The notes below the pieces were generated by a model. It was not told where the DNA came from, did not search any database, and saw nothing but the letters and a program-made list of their open reading frames with translations. A stretch of 64,000 nt of DNA from Cristatella mucedo (lineage: Eukaryota > Bryozoa > Phylactolaemata > Cristatellidae), in the NCBI GenBank assembly GCA_009760855.2, contig WPIO01000025.1, forward strand, positions 2,605,001 to 2,669,000, read 5' to 3'. Both the position numbers and the translations under genes were made by a program. Positions 43,977 through 55,439 of this stretch are shown here, in pieces (within the stretch, counting starts at the first letter, position 1; every line of letters begins with the position of its first letter).

Positions 43977-45020
43977 CTAACTTAGGTGAATAATTCTGGC
44001 CTTAAATGTGGCAAACTGGTCTATTACAGTTTTAAATTCAATATCTTCTAGTGTTTCTTTCTCTATGCTTACCGAGGCCAAATCAGAGAGTCGATCTTGC
44101 CCTATCAGTACTAGCAGATAAGACAGGATTATATTCAGCTTGCTAAAGGTACATTCACAAATGGCAACTGATATAACTATGGTGAGAAGAACTTGCAAGG
44201 CATCTCTCGAAGTAGGAAACACAACTTCTCCATAACTGACAATGCAAGATATGAGTTCAAATAGGGTCTTTGGTGCCGAGTTGTAAAGTGTGGAAAGAAT
44301 AATTTTAAAGTCACAGATTTCCTTGTACAGCACTGTTCCATCAATGTCTAAGCAAAAGAGGCATCCAAGATCTAGGCATTGCTGGCGGAGTTTGGTCTGG
44401 TCAAGTGTCTTCAAATGCTGCTTAACTTCCAACAAGAAATCAAATTTGACGCCATGAAATGTGAGCTGGAAAAACCTAGTTGCAATTGGTTATCGGAGAT
44501 AGTCTATGCTGTCTTCAATTATTCTCGAAATTTATTTCTCTGCCCTGAGACAAACATCTTGAGAGAGTTCTCCAGGCATATGTGTCCTTCGGCAGATTCT
44601 TCGTTCAACTGCAAATCCCCATAATTCACATCTTCTTCTGCTAGTGATTTTTGGTACAGGTCTTCTAGAAATCTTGACAACTCAATCTCAAGAGAGTAGA
44701 AGTCTTAAGAGATGTCTTTGAAGTTCACCAGGATCCTGCAGTCTTTTCTGAACGTTGTCAATTTTCCTTAAGATGGATAAGAATAAGCCTGATGGTAAGA
44801 ATGGCTGATTACGTAGGCAATTAGTTTTCAGGTTTCCTCCATTGGCTAAACTCATTTGCCGATTCAAATGACGATCGAAAATGTTTGGTTGACACAGAGA
44901 AGAGCAACTAAGGGAAGCCATATGCCGACTGTTTGATGGAGAGTAGACAAGCCAGGTCATGCTAACTGCATGCCCACTAGCAAGTTGCCTCTTTGACCAG
45001 GCTGCACTCATGGCTCGACC
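43977..45020 (-). pseudogene. hAT-type transposase remnant (ZMYM1-like), C-terminal dimerisation region
   Basis: The reverse frame 43977-44435 (152 codons) ends with LLTIVISVAICECTFSKLNI, GQDRLSDLASVSIE and FKTVIDQFATFKAR. This matches the hAT C-terminal block LTIPVSVASCERSFSKLK...RLSxLALLSIE...FDxxIDxFAxxKAR, known from hAT transposases and the derived ZMYM1-like proteins. Upstream in shifting frames at 44440-44720 are YSLEIELSRFLEDLY and VEDSIDYL, consistent with the region before it. ATG at 44435 is not the original start. The DDE-like catalytic region, the zinc finger, terminal inverted repeats and 8-bp target duplications were not found. Stops and frameshifts upstream show a dead, probably 5'-truncated copy. 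Confidence 0.8.
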
Positions 45021-46459
45021 ACCTGTTCCAGCAAACGGGCCTTCTGTTTTCTAAAAGCAGTCTTGATCATCCTAGTACTCGTTCAGTTCGAATTTGCTGC
45101 GGAATTAAGTGTACAATCAAGGTTTGGTCAAACTTCAGGTAGCCAATATCTTTAAGGGTAAGCACTTTGGAAATTGAAGTGGATTCCGTATCTTTTCCCT
45201 GTGGCGGTGGTTGCAACCCCATGGTTTAAAACTTGACTGTCTCGGTCGTCACTTGAACAAAGTTTTTTTCATGAAGCTTTCACCTAGCCGAGTGTTTGTT
45301 CTCCATTTTTGTCATGCTTTCTGCCTTCACTCTCTTCCTCCTCATCTCTGTTCTTGTAACCGTCTTCGTGTCCTGTCAACAACACTGCATGGACCGGATG
45401 AGCTCCGGCGTTAGTGACAGGCTGGCACAGCCAGCTAGGCCTACTTGGTTTAAGTCTGTAAGAATGCTTAACTAGCTCAGTCAATAATAGTCAAGTCCAT
45501 TGATATAAGGACTTACTTGAAATAAAGGTTGGTATTCTCACATGAAAAATTGTAAACAAAAATGCACAATCAATTTTGCATTTGGCGCTCCTTGACCTTG
45601 GCAATCGGGGACATCTGTCCACCGCCCCTTGCTACACCACTGCACTTGACTGTGGAACCGATGTCCTGAAATAAATTTAAGTCACTTTTTGATGAGGGCT
45701 ACCGGATTTCACGCTGAGGCTGCAAGACATGTGTGAACAAAGAAGCCGATTAAATGATTTAGGCTTTCTATTTTTCATAACTCGACTTTGTTTTCCTAAA
45801 CTCATTATGGTAGTTTTTGTCATAAGATCTCGAGAAGTGTGTTTTAATGTAAGTGCGAATTAAAGAGATGCACCATGTTTTATCTGGAGCTGAGAGTTTG
45901 AGATGCTGGAATGCAGGTTAGGATCAAAGCACAAGTAAGGCTATTTGTCGTCTTGATTAAAATGAAATGTAATATTGTACTTGACCATAACACCGGCAAG
46001 TGGAAGTTCATAAAATATAAAAAGTAATGCACCTAAAAAAAACGAAACCGTGGAGCAGCAGCACGTCAGAGACTCTGTAGATAGATGAAGGTTTATTCTC
46101 CCTTTAAAAATAATTCGTGTCGTTTGCTTACGTGACTTTCTTTTGCAGGAATCAAGTATTTACAACGAACACTATCGAGGTTGATTAGTTATGAGCTAAG
46201 GATTATGACTTATATAGTTCTTAAAATAATTAAAAATAATACTAGATAGTTGGTAGAGAGGTTGATTAATCTCAATCCCGCCGCTTGACAACTCATTTCA
46301 AGCGAATTAGTTTCCGAGGGTTAGTGCTATGCACAGTATATAGGATGCAAAAGCATATGAGTATCGTGGTGGGACCAGCTCGCTAAAGCCAGCGTGAATA
46401 CACTAGTAGCTGTTGATTGTCAAGACCTATAGAAAATAAGACGGCCTAAATCCAGCATA
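45021..46459. other. unassigned sequence
   Basis: No recognised feature. Frames are below 70 codons. Confidence 0.45.
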
Positions 46460-46950
46460 CGTAATAAGTCAAAGCAAAGGGGCACAACAAGGACGAAAGT
46501 TCAGCAGAAGGCGAAGGAAAAGCGGATTGAAGCAGATGCATTTTGAGCAAAGACTTACGAATTGCAAGGTTACTGCAGTTAGTGTGCGTAGCTGTAATTG
46601 ATTTCTAGAATTTTGCTGCATGCGAGATAAAGGATCGATCACCAAACGATCGCTATTTAGTGCAAGGGACGCAGAGATGATCAGATGCTGACGAGTGGGT
46701 TGTACGAACGGACACTCGATGAGCGATGAATTCCGATAGGTGGGCTGGTGCTGGGAAATCAAGTGACGCATAAGATAGGCTGGGAAATTTAAGAAGATTC
46801 GATTTTTAATAGGGAGCCATTGAAGTTCAAGAAGAATTAGGGTGATTTGGTAGCTCAGCCGTTTACGACAGACCGAAAAAGCCGTCAAGTTTTTGCACCA
46901 GTTTCAGACATATTAGGGCTCACGACGGAAGTCCTGAATAAAGGGAACTG
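46460..46950 (-). mobile_element. LINE-C, C-terminal fragment of a third CR1/L2-like family
   Basis: The 139-codon reverse frame 46469-46888 contains CRKRLSYQITLILLELQWLP followed by IKNRI, the same HITPxLxxLHWLPVKxRI position as LINE-A, but its C-terminus (SSLIECPFVQPTRQHLIIS, then DRLVIDPLSRMQQNSRNQL) differs from both LINE-A and LINE-B. Only one copy is seen. The frame is unbroken, so this insertion may be younger than many of the others. Confidence 0.75.
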
Positions 46951-46974
46951 CAATAGTTTCAATGAAATGTCATA

Positions 46975-47570
46975 ATAATAATAATAATGCACTTGATACA
47001 GCACCATCAGAGAACTCAATCTCTTTCTATGCACTTTACATTTGCTGCAAAGAGAAACGCGATTGAATGGTGAGTAGTATCATGCTTGGTAAACAACATG
47101 AATAACATGGTTAGGGGTGACATGCACAGGGTCAGCATGCAAATGTGGTTAGTGGCAGCATGCACAGTGTCAGCACGCATAAGCACATCAAGGATGAATC
47201 ACAGGGACTCACTAAATGCTGTCCTAAATAGGTGTGTTTTTAAGTTCTTTTTAAATGTGGTCAAGTCAGGGGATGTTCTGACGCAAGGCGGGAGGGAGTT
47301 CCAGGCTTTGGGAGCATACGAGCTAAATGCACGGTCTCCAAAGGATTTGAGGTTTGTACGAGGTATTGGTAAGCTGTTGGATTCCAAAAAGCGGGTGGTA
47401 CGATGCTTGGCCTGATGGGGGAGTAGATCTGAGAGATAGGCTGGAGCAAAAGAATGAAGTAACCTAAAAGTGAGCGACAAAACCTCTGTTGCTTGACTGG
47501 TAGCCAGTGCAGGTCGGCGAGAAGTGGTGTGATGTGGCAACTGCCTCGCCTACGACAGAAATTTGTGACT
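46975..47570 (-). mobile_element. LINE-A 3' part with nearly intact C-terminal frame
   Basis: The plus strand starts with (AAT)n, TGCACTTGATACAGCACCATCAGAGAACTCAATCTCTTTC. The reverse frame 47199-47540 encodes SFAPAYLSDLLPHQAKHRTT, FLESNSLPIPRTNLKS, FSSYAPKAWNSLPP and LTTFKKNLKTHLFRTAF. It is 5'-truncated within the HITPLLADLHWLPVKQ block (47540-47570), and a small deletion removes part of RIDFKV. Confidence 0.92.
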
Positions 47571-47974
47571 AATCGAGTGCTGTACATACATCTAAGCTGG
47601 CCTTTTCTTGGCGATGTTTCTTGACTTCAAGTTTGCCGACTTACCAGTACAGGAAGTTTGCTCAGCTACTGACAAGTCGTTTTGGAACAAGCCTGAACCT
47701 AGATGAAAGGCAGGCGTCACTCGATGAATGCTAGCTCTAAGCCAACCTTAATAGCCAGGTCTTCTAACTTTCGGTTGAAGCTAGGTTTTTCTTTAGCTAC
47801 TGGATTAGTATTGCCATCGTCGAGCTACAGGAATTAAATAGCCATCCGAAACCAAATTTTATAATTGCATTATGTAAGAGAATTCAGCAAGTTGGAAGAC
47901 GAGCAAAGCTCAGCAGGTTCGAAAGGATAGGAAGTGAAGGATGTCGTCTGAGTAGGGACTCAACCTCACACCTT

Positions 47975-49460
47975 GCTAGAAAGTTCCAGTCTGGCTTTAG
48001 AGCTAATCACTCCACAGAGTCAGAATTGCTTAGGGTATACAACGACCTACTTAGGAATGCAGACATGGGTAGAGTGTCTCTGCTTGTTTTGCTTGATCTT
48101 TCGGCAGCTTTTGACACCATCGATCACAAAGTTCTCCTAGAGCGCCTCTCATCTCGCGTGGGCATCACTGGCACTGCTCTGCAGTGGTTCAGGTCCCATC
48201 TCAGTGGGAGACCAGAGTATTGACGTGAATGGACAAAGATCATCTGAAGTACCTCTGAAATATGGAGTACCTCAGGGCTCAGTGCTAGGTCCGGTTCGTT
48301 TCACGGTTTGTACTCTGCCTCTTGCTGATGTGACTGCAAAGCACAATCTAGGCTTTCACTTCTAGGTGAATGACACTCAGTTGTACCTTTGCTTTGATCC
48401 CTCCCAGGCTTCGAGCACCTCAAATTCTCTCAACTCACTAGCTGCATGCATTGATGACATCCGCACATGGATTGCAGCAAATTTTCTAAAATAAACGATG
48501 ATAAAACTAACTTACTTGTTACGGGCAAACCCAGTGTGATTCAGAGATTGGAAAGGCTGACTCTCAAAATTGGCTCTGCCAGCATATCTCCAGCTGAATC
48601 AGCTCGAAATCTAGGTGCCATATTGCAAAGCGACCTCTCGTTAGACGACCATATCAGCTCCACAGTCAAATCCGCCTATTTTCAGCTTCATAACATTGCT
48701 AAAATTCGGGCTTGTTTAGATAAAGATACCACATCTAAGTTGGTCCATGCATTCGTGAAATCTCGTCTCGACTTCTGCAACTCACTGCTAACTGGCCTCC
48801 CAGCATGTGCGATCAGGCGATTGCAGCTGGTGCAAAACTCTGCAGCTAGGCTTGTCTGTCGTGAGCGTCGCAGTTGCCACATTACTCCACTTCTCGCCGA
48901 CCTGCACTGGCTACCAGTCAAGCAACGGATTGACTTCAAGGTTTTGTCGCTCACTTTTAGGTCCCTTCATTCTATGGCTCCAGCCTATCTTTCAGATGCA
49001 CTACCTCACCAGGCCAAGCATCGTACCACCCGCTTTTCGGAATCCAACAGTCTAGAAATACCTCGTTCAAACCTTTAATCCTTTGGAGACCGTGCATTTA
49101 GTTCGTATGCTCCCACAGCCTGGAACTCCCTCCCGACCTGCGTCAGAACATCCCCCGACCTGACCACATTTAAAAGGAACCTAAAACACACCTATTTAGG
49201 ACAGCATTTAGTGGGTCCCTGTGATTCGTCCTTGATGTGCTTATGCGTGCTGACACTGTGCATGCTGCCACTAACCACATTCGTATGCTGACCCTGTGCA
49301 CGTCACCCCAACCATATTATTCATTTTGTTTGTTTTTCAAGCATGATTTTACTTACCATTCAATTGCATTTCACTTTGCAGCAAATGTAAAGCGCCTTGA
49401 GAGAGATTAAGTTCTCTGAGGGCACTTTATCACGTGAGTTATTATTATTATTATATTAGG
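47975..49460 (+). mobile_element. best-preserved LINE-A, reverse transcriptase to 3' end
   Basis: Order of RT pieces: FQSGFRANHSTESELLRVYN, motif A LLVLLDLSAAFDTIDHKVLL (48088-48130), LQWFRSHLSGRPEY, motif B YGVPQGSVLGPV (about 48262), motif C replaced by VNDTQLY after a stop (about 48367; the YADD catalytic pair is lost). Then comes a 203-codon intact stretch 48467-49078 with TGKPSVIQRLERLTLKIGS, DDHISSTVKSAYFQL, SRLDFCNSLLTGLP, LQLVQNSAARLV and HITPLLADLHWLPVKQR. After a stop come SFGDRAFSSYAP and LTTFKRNLKHTY. UTR, stem-loop (49388-49428, one mispair) and ATTATTATTATTAT tail close it. CR1/L2-like by these blocks. Confidence 0.95.
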
Positions 49461-50494
49461 GATGAAAAACAAGATTTTGTTGGGCGATGACATCGACCAG
49501 AGGTAGAGAAAGTATAGTTAAAGCATGTATGCCAAGGTCAAGGGCAGGAGGAGAAGCGAGGGCAAAGTTAGTCCTAGCTGAATGAGAAAAGTGTCACGCC
49601 AGGGCCCATTCCTGGTCAACAGGAATTCAGACGCTCCGAAGCCAGCATACATCTAAAGAGCCACTCACTGCCCACGGGACTGCAAAAGCAGCCCGTTGCA
49701 TCCGAGAAGGGTCTGATGGTCTAGCAGTGTGCCTGCTGACTTCAACAAAGGCACCAGCCATCTGGGCTTTGTGTGAAACCAGTTCCTTGCTCTCGTGTGA
49801 GATCATAACACCTGGCTTCCCGAGCCGTGCATATGATTTCTTGCTTTTAACACCCGGAGCTGCACGGTAGCTCCATTGGTGCTACAGCGGTCACACTTTT
49901 GCCCCTGGCATCTTCTAGATTTTTGATAGCAGGTTCATTCTTGCTGCTATCATTAGCACACTCCAGTTTCTGATTTTCACAAATATCAGCATCATTCTTA
50001 CTAGACGCTGGAATATATTAGACTGTGTTTCAGATATCACTGCTGCTAACCTTTCCTCAGATGTCATGTATCTTCACCCAGAGCAAAGGCATTCTTACTT
50101 AGAATTCACCAAAATTCAGCTGCAATTTCACTCTCAATAGGTATTACTTATTGAGCTTATTTTTATAACACTTCTTATAACAATTATAACTTATAACTTA
50201 ACTTATAACTTCTTATAACAATTCTTAAGCACTATCCCCTAATTGACCCAAGTCGGAAACAGCAAAGCTCTGCGATTTGCTTAAGTTTTGGTTAAGTAAT
50301 GCTCCATGAATCACTAAAGATTATTAGGGAATTTTCCTGAGTCCTCAAAATTACCAGAAATTTTGTCAACAGTGCGTGCCGTGTATCTTTCAAGATCTGA
50401 AAACATTATTTAGTAACTATATCCACTAATATAGTCGGGGACGATAAGTTAACACAAAATGACCGCCAGCCGAACGAATTCTCAAATATCATTT
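49461..50494. other. unassigned sequence
   Basis: Contains TTATAACTTATAAC-type imperfect repeats at about 50165-50225. Nothing else is recognised. Confidence 0.45.
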
Positions 50495-50580
50495 ATTCCC
50501 TTTGGAGCAGATGTAAAGCGCATAGAAAGAGATTGAGTTCTCTGAGGGCACCTTATCAAGTGTATTATTATTTTTATTGA
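50495..50580 (+). mobile_element. LINE-A terminal 85 bp
   Basis: GATGTAAAGCGCATAGAAAGAGATTGAGTTCTCTGAGGGCACC then ATTATTATTTTTATT. Stem-loop and tail only. Confidence 0.88.
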
Positions 50581-50821
50581 CCATTTTAGACACCAATCAC
50601 TGCAAAAAGATGCAGCTCTAGAACTAAAATTCCTCAAAAAAACACGCAGCATTTAGTGGAAGTCTTTTAAAAACTTGACGGGTACTGGTGAAACTATCGT
50701 TCAATGCAAGGCTAAACAATTGCTGGAGCAGAGTAAAACAGATAATATCAGGTTACAATAGCAATCAAGAATATAAATCTTAATAAAAAAATGAATGTTC
50801 TGAACATGGGGCTGTGTACTA

Positions 50822-51080
50822 CTAATTATAATAACAATAATAGTAATACATTTTTATAGCACCCTAAGGTAAACGAATCTCTCTCTACACATTTTACATA
50901 TAAAGCTGCATATAAAGTTTTACCAAATATTTGATGGTAACGTCCGAAAGCAGCAGGCACAGGTACATGCATGTGAAGAATGAATCGCAAAGACCCACTA
51001 AATGCTGTAATACAAAGGTGCATTATAAGGTTTTTTTTAAATATCGCCATGTCGGGGGACGCCATGACGAGCATCGGTAG
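50822..51080 (-). mobile_element. LINE-A 3' end
   Basis: The plus strand begins with an ATA-rich tail, then ATAGCACCCTAAGGTAAACGAATCTCTCTC (stem-loop remnant), UTR and antisense C-terminal end (PDMAIFKKNLIMHLCITAFS in the reverse frame). Confidence 0.82.
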
Positions 51081-51659
51081 CGTATATTACTCAGCAAGAG
51101 CGGATCACATTTTCCTCCAATGGGCATGAATTATAATGCCTGATCATCGCATCACGTTAACTTTTAAAGTTATAAGCCACAAGTTTTAAAATATCCTAAA
51201 TGGGCACATGTGACTAAGGCAAAGCACAAAATAGCAATCCTTGAAAAACAATTTTTATGCATCCGGTCGTCTATAATAATAATTAAGGAAATGCAAGTCT
51301 CGAAATCATAATCGAGGTCAGGTTTCCAAACGGCTGCGTTTAGAATGATATTATGAAGTCATGTCCATGGTTCCCCAAGAGAAATAAATCTCTCTCCTAG
51401 CACTTTAAAACTGGCTACGAGAGGAGCAACTACCAGGGATAATGGCAATCAAGGTATCATGCTAAGACAACCATGCAAAAAGCGCACAACAAGACATTCA
51501 GTGCCGCTGGTTAACAGGGCCGTATCGTAGCAATGTGCAAGGAATAATGTCCAGGTAATCACACAAATCACGCAGGAAAAAGACCCTCCTTTACAAAAGG
51601 GCAGTTATTATCTGGTTAATAAATGTATATGGTTCAATTTTTACAGTAGGCATCGGATT
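51081..51659. other. unassigned sequence
   Basis: A stretch at 51370-51405 (AGAGAAATAAATCTCTCTCCTAGCACTTTAAA) resembles an eroded LINE-A stem-loop in reverse orientation, but the match is too short to call. Confidence 0.4.
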
Positions 51660-52330
51660 TTGGCGGCGACACATCGGCGAGCCAAAACATAGTCGTCGAA
51701 TTTGAATTGTTGACACCTTTGTTACTGCAGCTGTTGCAGTTGTCTTCCTTTCACCTTCATCGCAATTATCCGTGACAGCATCGTACTTGCCTAGTTAGCC
51801 ATCACGGCTCACCAAACTAGCCGAGGAACTACTCCATTCACGCCAGCTTAGTACGGCAGCAGTTTTGAAGTCAGTCGCAGCAGTCGCCGACTGCCCTAAA
51901 CAATTACTGGCACCGAAAGAAGGATCTTTCTTTTCTGTCACACCGTCAGTCAAGGCAAAAGTACCAGTTACCATAGCATTCGAGAAAGCTTGCTCCATGC
52001 TCTCACAAGAAGTATAACTCCAGGCGTCTTATGCTGTAAGGTTTTAAGCTTTACTGGGCAGTCTATGTGGCGGTGTCCGAGCAAACGACCGGAGGAATTC
52101 ATGGCGCTGTAGCTCCCACTTTGAAACCTGCGAGCGCTTCGTTTCATTCGCTGGTCAGTAGACGATCTGATCCGACGGGCGACCGATCTGACGCGTAAGT
52201 AGCATTCGAGCAAGGCTATTGCAGGCATCTTGAAGTCTTTTTTGGCATCTTAGGGATCCCTGCGACTGCCGATGCTATTTGGGCGCCACTGATGGTGGTG
52301 AGAATAGCGACCCTTAGGGCATCCCGAGTC
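51660..52330 (-). pseudogene. Gag-like remnant with degraded zinc knuckle
   Basis: The reverse frame 51968-52228 contains a basic stretch RRIRSSTDQRMKRSARRF followed by SSGRLLGHRHIDCPVKLK. The latter resembles the Gag knuckle CxxCGxxGHxxxxC with the first two cysteines lost and one extra residue. Downstream on the same strand the frame 51795-51998 matches the sequence at 18640-18860. An LTR-retrotransposon Gag to protease region is the best reading, possibly of the same Gypsy family as 14.3-18.0 kb, but the link is not proved. Confidence 0.5.
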
Positions 52331-53394
52331 TCGCCCAACGCCTTAAACTGTAACGGGTTTTTGGCCGAACGACTCGCAACTATGCGGCTGTGCTGATAAG
52401 TCTCACGGTGACTTTGAGATTTCGATCACACGCTATCTGCAGGTCAAAATCGCGGGGAGTGACATTATTAGGTCACTGGGTAAAAGACAATTGGCGCGGC
52501 GAACGTGTGCCGGCCTCGCTTAAAGCTTGCCTTCTTCGGCTCTGACCAACTTTTAGCTGCCGACGAGGTCGGGCTGCGATGAGCAACAGACGAAGCGCAT
52601 GACGTGGGCATGTAAGAGACTGCCACTGTGCGGTCGCGACCCTAAATGACGCCAGGGAAACGACTGTCGGCATATGTTACTCGATTTTCGAGAACACTTA
52701 ATTTCTATCCCACATGCTTACTGTCGGAAATCGCAAGAAACGGCGATCAGCTGGTGTCCCGTGGACGAGCTGCAAGATTAAGAATGCATTTTAATTCGCT
52801 CTCATCCGATTTTGTAAAAGCTCTCTGCCACCGATTTCGAGCGTTATCAATTAACGTGCCTGGCTTACGTGGCCCCCTAGAACGCGGACATCTTGATTGA
52901 GTCGATGGCTCCGCAGCTAAGCACTCTACAATTGCAGTCCTTGAAATGAGAAATCAGCTGGCTAATTCAGTACCAGAAAATTGGGATGGCTTTTCATTAT
53001 GCATAAAGAAAATAATAATCCTGCGTTGAGATAGGACAAAACTCGATGCTAGTATTGAGCTGCCAGTAATCGTTTTTTTGAACTTTGCCACTCTGCTCAG
53101 AATACTGAAAGAGATCAGTTCGCCAGTGGGGCAGAAAGATCCAGCCACATTCGTAGAAAGGGTAACGAAAGCAATCATTTTGCACCAAATAATTTTTTTT
53201 TTTATCGCTACAAGCTTTTCACTTCTATTTCTTTAGCTAGCTCGTAGAAAGCATTTGCTTCGCATTATCAGCGAGCTCTCTGCTTCCTTCTTGCCGAAGT
53301 CGTACCTTAAGTTACCGTTCCATGCTTTGCATTCAATATTAAAAAAAGCTATTAAGGATCTACAGCTATGGTGACTGCCGTTTCAAAGTTGATT
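52331..53394. other. unassigned sequence
   Basis: May include more of the same Gag gene on the minus strand (52330-52650), but no conserved block is visible. Short frames at 52954-53188 are not recognised. Confidence 0.35.
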
Positions 53395-53820
53395 GAAAAA
53401 AATCAAGAGGTTCATCCATGAGCCTCCTTCACGGATGGAGCTGTGGTGGCTCTCCATTGATCGACGTATGCAGAGCAAAAGTCTTAGTTTGACCAGCAAT
53501 GCACGTAATGCCTTGACTCTTTTTTACCTAGCTGAATTCTTCGTGCTTTCGTGTCCACTTGGGACGGCAACTTTAGTTTGCTATTCCTACGCTTTCAGAC
53601 CGTTGGTGACAGAAGCTTTTGCTCTTCAGGTCCTAGGCTGTGGAGCTCACTTCGACAATTGTTGCACAGCTACATCTAATCTCCTGCTGCTGACTGTGGC
53701 ATATCCTTTCCGAAAATCCTGAACTACTGCTTTTATGCTATTCACTTCCTTAACTGCCCTACTGACTCAGCCATGCTTGTCACTTTCTCTTTGCAGCGTG
53801 AGATCGTATAGCTCGCTGGG
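53395..53820 (+). mobile_element. LINE-B 3' part, decayed
   Basis: The frame 53393-53722 begins MELWWLSIDRRMQSKSLSLT (LINE-B LKELGWLPVDQxIQSKVLTLT) and then NALTLFYLAEFF. The DNA past 53640 follows the LINE-B end (CTACTGCTTTTATGCTATTCACTTCCTTAACTGCC, as at 2391). No terminal GGAGTTACAGACGG was found. Confidence 0.75.
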
Positions 53821-54834
53821 GCGCGCCTATCCACCGTAAGTTCGGACAAGTCTGACTGGCTATATTTTTGTTGAACTGCATGAGACCAGAGATAATCAAC
53901 TGAATAACTTCGCAATCTGATATTAGAAGTGAAGATAGCGAGCATGGGCCGTGGCTCTTAAAATCCAGTGAACCAAAATGTAGCGTCTGCTTTGTTGCTA
54001 ATCGGTACCTGCTCCTTACCGACTCCTTTAAGGTAAACGAAATCGCTACCGAAGGAAAAATGAGGATATGCGCTCGATACCGACCGGGAGAGGCTTAAGC
54101 TCTGCATCCATAACTGCGTAAACGGCGAACATTGCTACGAGTACGAAAATAAGTGATCGCAATTTCCTTCGAAGGCTTACATAGAGCTTTGCACTAGTGA
54201 ATATTAAGTAGACTTGGAGCCCTTGCATATGCATATACAAGCAGTTTCTCAAGAGTAGTGAATGATAGCTTTTATTTTAGTTTCTAGATTAAATTTACTG
54301 CAATTCAACTTTTTCTGACATTTGAATTTTAACCAACATGCACTCCAAATTCGCATCGGGGCCGAATATTGTATCAAATAGTATTTCGGTATTCGGCCTA
54401 ATAACGGTCAGATACAATACGAATGGTGGTCAAGTGACTTCTCTTTTATAAATGAAATGTATAAGTTAATTTAAATTAGTTCGATTCGTAGTTTTTCCAG
54501 AATGACCAAGAAAGCAAAATTACATGAAGATAACTGTTTTATTTTAGTTTATAGATTAACTTTCCTGCAATTCAACTTTTGCTCCATTTTAAATTTTGAA
54601 AATTTTTCGGTAGACATATTCTGTAAAATACTTTTAAGTCAACCATTTAGTTCGACACCAAAAAAAATATGCACATCTCTATTAATTAAAGCTTGAAACT
54701 TTGTCACGCCGCAAGATAGCCCACTTGCGTCACGTGGCAAGCTGGCGACCTTCTGTCAAGAGGCAATGGTGCAGCATTGTCTTTACGTGACAGAACTACT
54801 ATGACTCAGCGAAGCAATTCATGAGGCAGTGAGC
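53821..54834. other. unassigned sequence with a 65-bp direct repeat pair
   Basis: 54265-54330 and 54530-54598 are about 80-85% identical by eye (TTTTATTTTAGTTT.TAGATTAA..TT.CTGCAATTCAACTTTT). Between them is an inverted repeat GGCCGAATA (54360-54368) / TATTCGGCC (54390-54398). This could be a small unknown element or an old local duplication. Confidence 0.6.
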
Positions 54835-54882
54835 TGCTCTCTCTCTCTCTCTATATATATATAAATATATATATATATATCC

Positions 54883-54925
<43 letters not shown>
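54835..54925. repeat. (TC)n followed by (TA)n
   Basis: CTCTCTCTCTCTCTC then two blocks of TATATA separated by CCATG. Confidence 0.95.
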
Positions 54926-55214
54926 GTATGAGTTTATACGTGCATCCTCACGTGACAGCCACAGGTTTTTTTAGCCGATCAGCACTCTGCTAGCATCCAC
55001 CTGTTGTTCGGACTCAAGCTGTTGTGCTGCGCCTTTATCTATTTTCAAATCTTTTAGAGATGCTGCCTTCATTTCTTATACTCCAAAAGCCTGTAGTAAG
55101 AGCTCAATATTAAGGACACGCTTTAGCGGCTTCTGAACTATAAAGTCCAAAAACAATCGCTCGTATTAAGTGCTAGTCCTTCCTGCTGCTTGATGGATAC
55201 TGTGTAGCACCCAA

Positions 55215-55258
55215 TTAGTCTCTGTGAGTTTGTGGAGTTACAGACGGAGATACGTCAC
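55215..55258 (+). mobile_element. LINE-B terminal fragment
   Basis: TAGTCTCTGTGAGTTTGTGGAGTTACAGACGGAGATACG matches the LINE-B 3' end. Only about 40 bp remain. Confidence 0.6.
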
Positions 55259-55439
55259 ATGGTATCGAGATGTTGTTTTACCAGCAGGTGCATTAGCTAG
55301 TGCGAATGCTTTATCAAGTCGAGCGAATGCCATGTGAATAAGTATTCCATAAAGATATCTGTTACGAAGTGTCAATCCTACAAACGACAAATGGACGTTG
55401 GATGGAAGTGTGAAAGTAACAGGTCAGAGAAAACGCCAT

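Noticed and set aside
45211-45414. small secreted-type protein frame
   Set aside because: 67 codons, no conservation evidence, lies just upstream of a dead hAT remnant.
35600-49460. CRISPR array from recurring LINE-A ends
   Set aside because: Repeats are dispersed, in both orientations, of different lengths and without regular spacers; they are retroelement termini in eukaryotic DNA.
51365-51405. additional LINE-A 3' end
   Set aside because: Only the inner AGAGA/TCTCT hairpin resembles it; the UTR and tail are absent.
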